Shown piece after piece: positions 1 through 9,720 of a stretch of 26,025 nucleotides of DNA. The first letter of the stretch is position 1. Every line of letters starts with the position of its first letter. Made by a program: the position numbers and the translations under genes. Origin of the DNA: Elysia marginata (taxonomy: Eukaryota; Mollusca; Gastropoda; Plakobranchidae); NCBI GenBank assembly GCA_019649035.1, contig BMAT01001508.1:122677-148701 (forward strand). Direction: 5' to 3'. The notes beneath the pieces are model-generated. The model worked only from the letters and a program-made list of their open reading frames with translations. It did not search any database and was not told where the DNA came from.

Positions 1-32
<32 letters not shown>
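1..32. repeat. (CT)n microsatellite, cut by window edge
   Basis: This is an uninterrupted CT dinucleotide run from the first base. It is probably longer outside the window. Confidence 0.95.
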
Positions 33-35
<3 letters not shown>

Positions 36-1840
36 ACTCAACACAGTGCAAACTTTTCCATCTCTTCAAACTTACATGTTCACAACCGCCAACCTTTCGT
101 TCTTGAATTTTACATGAAATGAGATGAACATCTCGCAACTACAACGCTGTATTCTTTCACCACTGTCCTTAAGAGGTTTATGAATACACAAGTATTTGTG
201 AACCAAAATTAAACATGATATAATAGTCATATTAATCATAAAATAACAAGGCAAAGAGGAGTAAGGCACTTCCGGTGTTGCCATCTAAACGTAACAATGA
301 ACCTTTGTTACATTAAAAATGTGCTATCAATACAAGAAAGATTAGTGTCATTTTTTGTGATCATCATAAATTGTATAATTTGAACTTTTACCGTCATGTG
401 TATTGCAGTAAGTGATTACGTTAACTTGTACTAGCCATGCGCTAAAAGGTGCGACACGAAAGAATAAAAGTTCTGTTTTTCAACCTCTCTAAAATAAATT
501 GAAAATTTAGATCAAATGGCAAACAACATCTCTAGCATGGAACATGAGCCTGAAACAAGTTGACTGGTGTAAAATTATTCAGGTTAAGTCATTGCATGAG
601 TGAACTTTCGATTTTTTAAGATTATGTGTATTTGGTTTTAAATGCAAGCTGTCCACAAAATAATGGTAAAACACCCTGGTTGGTGTAGACAAAAATAAAA
701 GTAGGCAAATCCGAGCAAAATGCACTCTGAGCAGTTCATGAACCAAAAGGAGCCGACGACAGGAAGCAGCTGAACACATCATTCAAAATATGTACATATA
801 CACCCACCATAAATATAACATATCAACGGTTTAAAAAAAAGCAGTGTGGAATAAGTATAGCTATGGAATGACAACAAATGTAATGCACAAAAAAGCGGTT
901 GTGGTGAAGCAATTAAGGCTCAGTCATGTTCTGGAAGACACAATTCAATGTTCTGTACAACGATCGTTTAAAACCCAGCCTTATACCATCAGTATATGCG
1001 CCGAATAGGTGTCCGAAAGAGTATGAAGACAAACTCCTTTATCACCCCCAACTAAATTTACTCGGCGGAAAATTCTTAGTATTGTGAAGTTATACAGTGA
1101 CCGATTTTATCATAAGTATAATATCTGTAAAAAACATGTAAGTGATAATTTGGATATGTTATTGATAATTGTAGAAGTCGTGGTTTAAGTGTAAGAAATT
1201 TGTGGTAATGTTAACTTGCGAGGTTGGGATATGTTAAGACGATGGTGATAAAGATGATGATAATGATTGTGATTATACCATTACTGTGTTAATGTTCATG
1301 TCGTGGTCTTTAACGAGTGTAATTATGATTTTAATGCTTTTGCCCTTCAGAATAGTGACCAAAGACGATGGGTTTTCAACCTTATGCAAAGAAGTCTCCC
1401 CCCACCCTTCTCCAAATGAAATCCCCTAATTCAGGGTTGCGGAGAAATTAAAATCATCCAGTCATAGCATAGTTTTTATGTGTCTTTTTGTTTCTTGCAT
1501 CCCACGGTAACAAACAATAAGTTTCTTTATAATTTAAAGTCGTAAAAGCTTCCCGTGTGGAAGTGAAACCACGACTCTGAGAAAACAACATTGCGCCAGC
1601 TGTGCATACACAAAGTTCCAGCACTGGTGCCAGAGCACTTGAAGACAATCATGGCCAAGGCTATCCGAAACAAAGGCCGTAATTTGAGTGGTAGTTAGGG
1701 ACGGGAAGTCTAGGAAAAGGAAAGGGGTAGGGGACATGGAAAGATTGTCGCTGTCGTACCCTATCTGTCCGTTTTCTCTGCTTCCCTCGTTTCTCAATCT
1801 TTCTCGCACTCACCCACTTACAGACTCTAGTAATGCGTAC
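33..1840. other. intergenic, no gene seen
   Basis: This is AT-rich sequence with stop codons in all frames. The only open frames are short (under 95 codons), lack family motifs and have the biased composition of random AT-rich DNA. I see no tRNA boxes, transposase or reverse-transcriptase motif. Confidence 0.6.
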
Positions 1841-1947
1841 CTTTCTATCTATCTTTCTATCTATCTATCTGTCTATCTATCTGTCTATCTATCTATCTGT
1901 CTGTCTGTCTATCTATCTGTATGTCTGAATACCTATCTATCCATCTA
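1841..1947. repeat. (CTAT/CTGT)n tetranucleotide microsatellite
   Basis: This tract alternates CTAT and CTGT units with a few interruptions (CTTT, ATGT, CCAT). Scattered related units continue to about 1990. An open frame through it encodes only a periodic Leu-Ser-Ile-Tyr/Val-Tyr repeat and is not a gene. Confidence 0.93.
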
Positions 1948-3217
1948 AAGATTGCCAAACTCGTCAGCGTCTCTGTCTGCCTATCTGCCTGAACTTAACA
2001 CACATTGAAGCAATTTCAATCTTTATTCCGTTTACCGATCGGTATCAAATCAGTCTGTCCGTCCGATCAACAATGAGTTACTGTCTCGCTGACTCCCCCC
2101 CTCCCTCCTTTTTCTTTCCTGGGCTCAAAGAAATTAGAGAAGCAAACCATGGAGACATGCAGTTGGCTTAACACCTGCCTTTACGGCCGACTCTGGGTTT
2201 AGCCCTGTTTGTGGATACTCAGCTCTCTCATTCTATTTGTATCCTGTGATTAAACCAAGACAAGCTTAAAAAAAAACTTAAACGGAAGTTTAAAGAAAAA
2301 GGAAAGAAAAACTAGAAGGAAACAGACATAAAGATTTGCAGAAAATCTTTTAAATCTTAACAAAAGCCTATTAGATACCCTGCTCATTTTTTGGAGGGCT
2401 GTAATAAAATGCTGATTAGACATGATGGGATGACGTGCAAAGAGACTGACCTTTCAGCGCAAGTCATGAATGAGCTTCATTCAGTATTGTTTGGACTGCA
2501 TGTGTTCAAAATTTTCATTAGATTATTTCCGTTTTGTCGTGTTGTTGAAGTTGATATTGAAGCCTTCCTTAAAGTGGGGGTTTCAAATTTTTGTAACCCA
2601 ATTAAACAAGAATAAAAAAAATCTAATTTATTGTTGGTGAGGGTCCAGATGTTTTTAAATGCAGGAGGGAGAGGTTGCTTGCTTTAGGCTAAAATGATTT
2701 TTTGCGACTTCAGTATAATTAAAGTTTCACAATAGCACATCCATGCTAGTGCGACTATGAGGTTTACAAACAATGAGAAATCTTTCTTTTTTGCCTCAGG
2801 TCAAACTATTCATTAATGAAGTTGATAATAATGCTTATAGTGTATGATAATGTGGATGGTGTAACAAATTTGACTAGAAACAGTTGAAAACTTTAAATTT
2901 GACTTCAAAATAGAGGTTAACAATAACAACTAAAATTAATAAAGCTTAAAATAAGATATCCTTGCGTTTATCAAGACCAACGTACTAAGAACTTCAAATA
3001 TATTGGTGGAACAATATTTAAAGTAACCTCCGATATCTATTACCATAAAAAGATAAAATTACAAAGAAGTATCTCAAGTTTGGTGACCGGTTTACTTTTG
3101 TGATATCTGAAAAAAAAACCCCGAAAAGTAAGCGCCTATCGAATCAGTCTACATTAATGACGCAGAGACTCGCTGACTACCTTTCTCTTCAGCGCAACCA
3201 CAGTAGAAAGCTCTAGT
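1948..3217. other. intergenic, no gene seen
   Basis: This is AT-rich sequence without a supportable reading frame. A 74-codon frame at 2391-2615 has no recognisable motif or donor/acceptor support. This stretch lies downstream of the Fer3-like gene. Confidence 0.55.
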
Positions 3218-3618
3218 TTTAATACAATGTCATTACAGTTATGTTCCTAAGCAGATTTCCTGTTGTTATTACTGCTTTTAAAGAAATGTACCGCATTGCA
3301 ATCGTTGAAACGTAACTGTAAGTAACTGGTAAAATGTCATGTGGACAAATGGAATACTGGTAAATTGGTGTCCTAAATTTCATCTAAACGTGAGGAATAT
3401 CATGAATGAGATTCGGCCGGTGCCAACAGATAAGTTTATATACACCATCAGCATTACCGTCAACATTGCTTTGAAGATCATGTTACCTTTCTTTTTTGGA
3501 GCAGAAGGACAAGCAAAGGTCTTTGTCGCTGTTTTGTAACGAGTTATTGAGAAACAGTTCCTTTGCATAAGTTTTCAGTTTCGATTTTTCTTAAGTCTTT
3601 TTCCATTTGCATTTTTTC
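3218..3618 (-). other. candidate 3' UTR and poly-A signal of the Fer3-like gene
   Basis: Reading on the minus strand from the stop codon at 3619-3621, no AATAAA occurs for about 1 kb. The first accepted variant, ATTAAA, is at 3223-3218, about 400 bases past the stop. The transcript could end shortly after it. The next canonical AATAAA is near 2629-2624. The assignment rests only on hexamer matches. Confidence 0.25.
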
Positions 3619-4545
3619 TCAGTTGCCGCCGCTGTGGTTGCTGACATCATCGTCACTATCATCGTTGAGAATGCTGCGCTCGTCGTTGCTACCGCTGCTG
3701 TTGCCGGAGAACATGGAGCTGAGAATGTGAGAGTCTCCTAGCGGAGACAGCTCCGCACCGTGCGGTTTCAATTTCACAGACTTGGGGTCACCACCAACAC
3801 TCACGTCCTTCATAAAGGAAATGTAGGTCATGGCCAAACGAAGGGTCTCAATTCTTGAAAGGCGCTTCTCGTAGTTGAAGGCTGGGAGTCGCTTTCTCAG
3901 CTCGTCAAAAGCCTCGTTGAGATGAAACATTCTTCTGCGCTCCCTCACGTTGGCGGCTTTCCTCTGGGAGTGCGACTGGACCCGCTTACGTTTAGGTTTG
4001 ACCACTGGCGCTGCTGGTGTGTTGGGCGCACTGTGGTGGTGTGAGTGGAGGGAGTGGGGAGGATGCTGGCTCAGGTCAATGCCAGAGAAGAACCTGTGAT
4101 GCTGTCCAATCTGCGCTGACATTAGAGAGTCTGTCGCCCCTGTAGTGCCCAGAGATGCTGGAGGAGAGGACGTCCACAGGCCATGGGACATCGGGGAGTA
4201 AAAGTCTGTATGGTGAGAGTGATGGGGGTAGCTGGGGTAGCACCCATGAGGAGTCGTTTCTCCGGCAGGACTTGTGTTATCTTGGTAAGAACCATAATAG
4301 TGTTTGTCTGACGGCTCCAACATCTGTTGGTGTGTGGTTGTGATGACAGGCTGTTGTCGCTGGTGGTGTTGTTGCTGTTGTTGCTGTTGCCAGTCAAAAT
4401 CTTGAGGTTGGTAGTAAGAAGCGTGCTCGGTGTATCCAGAAGACACCGAATACGGCGACAGATTCTCAGAACCACATGTGAGTTCAGTGTAGTGAGTGTC
4501 GGCCACGACTAGACCCCGGTCGTCCGCCATCGTGCACATCAACAT
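3619..4545 (-). CDS. Fer3/FERD3L-like bHLH transcription factor
   Basis: This intact single-exon frame of 308 codons encodes a class II (tissue-specific) bHLH regulator, expected to bind E-box DNA in the nucleus as a heterodimer with an E/Daughterless protein. A nuclear-localisation-like KPKRKR lies at residues 183-188. The basic region (about 195-207, [11 protein letters not shown]) keeps the DNA-contacting Glu at 202. Helix 1 is about 206-221 ([16 protein letters not shown]) and the loop/helix 2 about 222-246 ([14 protein letters not shown]). The Met-Phe-x-Leu-Asn-Glu-Ala-Phe and Ser-Arg-Ile-Glu-Thr signature separates it from Ptf1a/Fer1 (Ser-Lys-Val-Asp), Twist and Tcf21. Flanks are low complexity: seven Gln at 53-59, a His/Gln/Tyr-rich stretch to 175, and a Ser/Asp-rich tail (277-308). 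The family is usually about 165-200 residues, so this is long. The third in-frame Met (residue 6, ATG at 4530-4528) has a strong Kozak context (A at -3, G at +4) and the first two do not, so the protein may start there with 303 residues. Related factors act in nervous-system and gut specification. Confidence 0.9.
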   Translation of the reverse strand: MLMCTMADDRGLVVADTHYTELTCGSENLSPYSVSSGYTEHASYYQPQDFDWQQQQQQQHHQRQQPVITTTHQQMLEPSDKHYYGSYQDNTSPAGETTPHGCYPSYPHHSHHTDFYSPMSHGLWTSSPPASLGTTGATDSLMSAQIGQHHRFFSGIDLSQHPPHSLHSHHHSAPNTPAAPVVKPKRKRVQSHSQRKAANVRERRRMFHLNEAFDELRKRLPAFNYEKRLSRIETLRLAMTYISFMKDVSVGGDPKSVKLKPHGAELSPLGDSHILSSMFSGNSSGSNDERSILNDDSDDDVSNHSGGN

Positions 4546-4669
4546 AAACAGACCAGTGTGTCAAAGTATATAGAGAAGAAAAGTGCCAGGATATCTTCAC
4601 CAAGTCACTCTTTGCTCAAAGGTATACCGAACATAACTTTGGATAATGGCAAAAACTTCAGAAAACCAA
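4546..4669 (-). other. 5' UTR of the Fer3-like gene (start of coding exon)
   Basis: On the minus strand a strong splice acceptor (pyrimidine-rich tract then CCACAG) ends at 4670, which would start the coding exon at 4669. Alternatively a TATA-like CTATATAC at 4573-4566 could support a short-leader transcript starting near 4540, beyond the first two ATGs but before the strong-Kozak ATG at 4530. The sequence alone cannot decide between the two. Confidence 0.35.
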
Positions 4670-6385
4670 CTGTGGAAAGATTTAAAAAATGGCTGTTAAT
4701 GAAACTATGTGGGCTAGAATGAATACAGGTTTCTCATTTTATTCCGGTACAGACGAAATGTTTTAAGGTTACAGTGGAAAGACAGAAACTCTTAATAATT
4801 CCCCAGCATGAAGTTTTCATCTTATGATTTGAAACAAAACCTCTGAACTAATTCAATTTTCAAACATCTTTTTAAAGTACAATTTCCTAATTGTCTGAAA
4901 TAATCATGCAAAACTCTATGATGAAGTGATGTGCTCTGACAAAAGCCAATTAGGCGCTCATAATGACCTAGAAGCTCGAAAATGTCATTATTTTATACTT
5001 ATAAACATATGAAATCACCGAACACACTTTGTTCTTGGAATAAAACAAACAAAAAGTTTATGCAGGCACACTGAAGTAAGTTGATAACAACAGCTGTAGA
5101 TTGATACGGAACAAAACCATGCAATCAATAGCGGTAAAACGAAGTGGACAAAAACTATAACAGGTGCACTGTAGTGAATTCTTGTTCAATATTCTAAAAT
5201 TTTTCTCAGTTGCCGGTCAGAATGATTCTTTGAGAACAAATATAGAAACACGAGTTCAAACAATACGGACTGAACGAAAGTGTGATCATAACGTTTATAT
5301 AACGATGCCCAGCCCTAATGCTTTGTGTTGAACGAAATCAAAATTTAAACTTTAACCGAATCCGATTGTGATTCAGATCTATATTTTCAATTACAACCTA
5401 AAATGTATCCATCAATTCATATGTAATTTAGTATTTAAATTGACTGACAAAGTTGAAGTGCTTTTTTAGCTTGATTGGTTGTAAAGCAAGCTAGCATAGA
5501 CACTGGCACTGAGCTGTTTCATTTGTTAATACAAAATTTGTTATTGGTGATAATAATTCAATAACAGTAGCTACGTGACTTTCGTCAACATTTCTTTCAC
5601 AGATTTAAAGCATTGTACACCACTGGGAGGGCGGCTGTAAAGTCCTACAATGAAAATAGGTTTGCAAGCTGAATTACAAATAGGATCCTTAAGAAAGACA
5701 TCTTTAACTCAAAATTGATAACAGAGCGTTTACTTACGAATTTTGAGTATGTAAAGAAAGATCAAACAAACACATGATAGTTAATTAAATAATAGAAATT
5801 TCCGCATCACGATATCAGTTTTAAACTTAACCTCCTGGGTGCAGCCTGCAAAATAAACCTCTAAACGGAGAACCCGTAACATGAATCATACCTAGGTCTA
5901 TGTGTTGTGGTCGATACTGTGTAATAACCATGAGCACGAAATGATGTGAGTAAAGCAAACTGATAGCGGATCAATCTTCGATTGTCTTATCAAGCCTTTT
6001 AATACACATACACAAGCGCCTTGCGTGGATTAGAGACTAAAACCTTGTTATAAAAGTGAGGCTTAATGTGAATTGAAGCGTATCGTAAAGTGTGTGTGTT
6101 AAACAAAAACACCTGAAGTTGAGCTAGATCGGAAAGGTTGTGTTTCGTTTTAAGCAATCTAACAATTTAATAGACACACTACATTGTGAGCACGGTGAAC
6201 AAAGACTGCTCAACATTAAAGTAAACATGCCGAACTAGGCTACAAAATACTCAGTAGTCATGTAGTCAGATTGTCGTGCAGACTGGCCGAGACAAGGCAA
6301 ACTGCGAGATGATCAATCAATACAACAACCTTGCACCCAGTTACACTGTAGAGTTTTACAACCATTATTGTGGTATTGGACTCAC
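4670..6385 (-). other. candidate 5' UTR intron of the Fer3-like gene
   Basis: The donor is AG|GTGAGT (exon ends 6386, intron begins 6385) and the acceptor is CTTTCCACAG ending at 4670. Both match consensus well, giving a 1716-base AT-rich intron. No coding frame is seen inside. It holds two perfect inverted repeats: 8-bp arms at 4960-4967/4984-4991 and 8-bp arms at 5539-5546/5559-5566. If the splice model is wrong, this stretch is simply proximal upstream DNA. Confidence 0.3.
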
Positions 6386-6861
6386 CTAATAAGTGGGCTC
6401 GGGCAGGTGTTATGTTGTATCGTTACGCTGCTCACACAGGTGTTAGGTCTGTGGGAGCGCAAGGAGGATAGTCAGAAAACAATCGCAGGCACAGAACTGT
6501 TCAACTGCGATTTCATCTGCTTCACTGCAATGTCACAGATAACTAGCCTGTGTACAGAAGTCCACCACACTAGACCTAAAGGAAATTTAAGTCTTGTCCT
6601 TGTGCTGTAGTTAAGCTTGGAACGTAAAGATAACACAATATTATAATCTTGTCCAGCTCTTTTACCTTTGGAGTTGTAAAAATATAACTTGAGATGCAAA
6701 GTTATCACTAAGACTATGCTGTTACTGATTTGATGCACAAAGCGCTATCTTGTATCGTGAGTAAAGAGCAAAAATGTTGGTGCCAAAGTCTAAAGTTGAT
6801 GAGTACTAAAGTGAGCAGTAACCGATGACAGTGTACCCTAGACAGGTAAATAACTCAGTCT
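6386..6861 (-). other. candidate noncoding first exon of the Fer3-like gene
   Basis: The exon is bounded by a TATAAA (6886-6881) with an initiator-like TTAGACT about 25 bases downstream (A at 6861), and by the consensus donor at 6386/6385. It would be about 476 bases with several upstream ATGs, including an 88-codon frame, which weakens the model. A shorter leader or different start site is possible. Confidence 0.22.
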
Positions 6862-6869
6862 AAGACAGG

Positions 6870-7440
6870 CCCGGCCTCCCTTTATATGGCTGACACACAA
6901 CGGGCAATGATGTTGCCCTCACGCCAGGTAAAAATATCCGAGGACAGAAACCGAGAGCGGGGCGGGCAAAAATCAATTGACTCGGAATGAAAAACGCAAC
7001 AGGCACGCGACACTCTATTGGTCACGAGCCGAGAAGATCAAACGTCAGGGGCGGGTGCCGCCCACGTGGGTGGGCGGAGCTTAGAGACACCACGTGATCG
7101 TCACACGCCGTTGACAGTGCTGGTGCGTTCTTCACCTCGACGGGTGACTGTCGCGCTGTCGCTGCTACCGTACCGGTAGCCCATGCTCCTAGTGGCCCAC
7201 CAGGCCCAACGAACTCGGTCTCGCGTGAAGTGAGTCTCTCTCTCCCTGGCCAAGACAAGGGAGCTTGGGGGTTCAAAGGTGAGAGGAGGAAGCCCAAGTC
7301 ACGGAACAGGAAGCATTTGAGTCTGGTCGCGATATGAGGCAGTCTCTGGGTAACGGATACCCGGTAAGTGGGATGGGGACACCACGGCAGCGCGATGGGG
7401 CAATAAGGCGCTAATAATATCCGGTAGCTGATTGGCGGGG
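6870..7440. promoter_or_regulatory. CpG/GC-box-rich promoter-like block upstream of Fer3
   Basis: This block is clearly richer in G+C and CpG than its surroundings. It has GC boxes (GGGGCGGG near 6957 and at 7048-7055, GGGCGG at 7072-7077) and two CACGTG E-boxes (7063-7068, inside the 10-bp palindrome CCCACGTGGG, and 7091-7096). Inverted CCAAT boxes lie at 7017-7021 and 7430-7436, and a minus-strand TATAAA at 6886-6881. The minus-strand TATA and CCAAT orientation fits transcription toward the Fer3-like frame. Good plus-strand donor words (GAA|GTGAGT near 7227, CCG|GTAAGT near 7363) leave room for a divergent noncoding transcript. A 91-codon minus frame across it is probably a by-product of low stop density. 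Confidence 0.55.
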
Positions 7441-7470
7441 GACTGGGGACAGAGCTAGCAGTATGGCGCG

Positions 7471-8386
7471 CGCGTGCCTTCCTTTCTTTCTTCTTCTTTT
7501 TGATATAATGAGCTGAGGCACAGGAGAAAGAAAGGCTAAAAGAAACAGGAAAAGAGGGTGAGGTGGGGGAGGAGGTCTACCCAAATTGTAAAATTTCTGG
7601 ATTTAGATCTATTCGTTAGAGGATGATTCTCTTAACATATCTTACAATTATTCACAAATATCAAGGTGGTGTAGATTGTCGTGAAGAAAAAACCTAATGG
7701 TTGCAAAATTACGATTTGGTTCAAGAATGATGCGAAAACGAGCGTTTCTTTCATCCCCGACCCTCCCCCTGTTTAGACAAACTTTTAAAACTAAAAGAAT
7801 ACAACGAGTTGCAGACAATATAAATAATTATAATGAAGGCAAAAAGTAGACCTGCAATGTTATTTTAATAAATCAAAACTTAGGAAATATTATTTAAACG
7901 CACATCATTCCAGTTTTGAAAGTTGAAAGACACAAAGACCAATTATGCTTTGATTTAAAAAAAAATAGCGCAGTTTTTTTTCGTCACTAGTCTTGATATG
8001 TATATTATTAGATTGACTGTGAGATTTGGTAAACTGGTGGGTTTCATTCACAGTAATATCGTTGGGTATCAGACTGTAACCAAGCGATTTGTTCATCGTT
8101 TGACCCCTTTCTTCAGTTATGATTTTAAACTGGCAACTGTTTCATTGCTAGTGCTGCTATTTCTTTTTTTTAATGTGTATAATCATTTGTTGGTTTGTTT
8201 AATTGTGGACACTGTGTTTTGAAATGTGTCAAGTTCGAAATAAGTCATAAGTGGCAGTTTAATGCGTGAATATGGGAGGCAAAATATGTTTTTTTTATAC
8301 CTTTTCAAACAAAGTTGTAGGTACTACGATTTGTTTGTAAGAATTGGAACGTTAAATCGTATCAATTTCGATTCATCGGCTAAATT
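7471..8386. other. intergenic, no gene seen
   Basis: This is AT-rich sequence with only short overlapping frames on both strands (about 7905-8222) that share no motif with known families. Confidence 0.55.
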
Positions 8387-8416
8387 AAAAAAAAACAAAA
8401 AAAAAAAAAAAAAAAA
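8387..8416. repeat. poly-A run
   Basis: This is a nearly pure adenine tract with one C. It could be a decayed retroposon tail, but no element body is recognised next to it. Confidence 0.8.
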
Positions 8417-9480
8417 TACGAACGCAAAATAATTAGAAAATGAGACCAAAATGGTTAATGTCCAGATCTCAAAAGGAACTGCTATTATGACAGTTCTGAA
8501 CTTTTAATAAAAAATCAACTAAAACCAGTCTTGAATCATAGAAACGCACTCAATAAAATAAATAACTAAAAACCTCAGTACAAAACGGTTTTGTGCTCAC
8601 TGAAAAGCACACAGGCCGGGATTTTGAAAAGAATATTATAGACTATGTTTGTCAAGAATCTGTTTACAGCAAGCGTGCAGAAATCCTTTCATAAAAATAC
8701 GCTTGTCGAAATTAATGCAAGTATGAATCGAATGTATCTACCAGCAACTAAATAATTTAGAGCAACTTCACAGCTTAACCTGATCAGCCTTGGCAGAGAG
8801 ATTATTCTTAGCTCATGAGATATTTCACATTAAAAGCACACGGGTTTTCGTTTTGAGCTTTTAAGGTAACTACTATTCTCAGTCGAAGTTGACATAAAAC
8901 GAGCTGAATTAGAATCTATATCACATAGTCAGCTTACACAATTAAGGCTGCCCTCCAAGAATCTGTTATCGTGAGACTTCAGTTTAGTTGTGGAACATTA
9001 CAAGTCTGATTTAAACATAGTTGACTGACACTTCCTAAGTTTCGTTTTAGTTTGCGGCCTTTATGTTTTTGCAAGGTCCCTTGTAGTATAAGTAAGTGAC
9101 ACTTCCAGTTGAGCGTTTCTTAAAAATGAACGTCGCCTTCTGCCAGTGCTCAACCTCATTGTAAAGGCTCTTTCGGAAACGTTATTAGGCGTGAACTAAA
9201 CGGGATAGATGTATCTCCGTTATCAGCCTAACTGGCGTAATGGCCTATTTTCTCATGACACGTCCGAGCTACAGGTGACGACGTTGTTATTACTTGTGAT
9301 CTATTCTTTTAAACTTTTTGTATCATTTATACCAGTGCAAATCTGAACTTTACAACACTGGTCACAACTTTTCTCTTCAGAAACACGCAGCCTGTCAGGA
9401 AAGCCGCATGATAGCAGCAATATAATAATTGTTACAGAGCGAGAAGCTAGTTTATTCAGAGATAACAAAAAACGCATTAC
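8417..9480. other. intergenic, no gene seen
   Basis: There is no open frame of note. The part after about 8940 is slightly richer in G+C and CpG than the rest, but I found no specific structure. Confidence 0.5.
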
Positions 9481-9720
9481 CCCCAGTCAGCAGACCAGGC
9501 TTGCTGCAGCTGTAGAGGTCACCTAGCCACCAGGCTGTCTTTAGATTTCTCTTAAGCGCTGTATCTTTAATTCTGCCAAGCAATAAGTCTGAAACATTAA
9601 TTTAAGACAATAATTTCTTAACTCTCATTGACGTAAGCTTAGAGTGGAGTGAGTTAACGAAGAAGGCACTTGGCACAGCTGAACAGCTGTGGGTTATGCT
9701 AATTGAGAGCTCAGCGGCCC
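9480..9720. promoter_or_regulatory. candidate enhancer with paired CAGCTG E-boxes
   Basis: Two CAGCTG boxes (9676-9681 and 9684-9689) sit in an 18-bp perfect inverted repeat with a 2-base centre (9674-9691). Another CAGCTG near 9504 is followed by AGGTCA. A CACTTG E-box near 9668 and a TAATTG homeodomain-type core near 9700 lie within 35 bases of the pair. E-boxes of this type are targets of bHLH dimers. It is about 5 kb upstream of the Fer3-like start codon. Function is inferred from motif clustering only. Confidence 0.3.

Noticed and set aside
4122-4512. Frames overlapping the Fer3-like gene on both strands (117, 62 and 61 codons)
   Set aside because: They are shadows of the Fer3-like coding sequence in other frames, with no independent motif.
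3611-5216. 16-base match between the Fer3 stop region (about 3612-3627) and the intron (about 5200-5215)
   Set aside because: A pyrimidine-rich 16-mer can recur by chance in AT-rich DNA at this scale, and no similarity extends beyond it.
7022-7297. 91-codon minus frame in the CpG-rich block
   Set aside because: It has a Pro/Ala/Arg-rich translation typical of GC-rich noncoding DNA and no domain.
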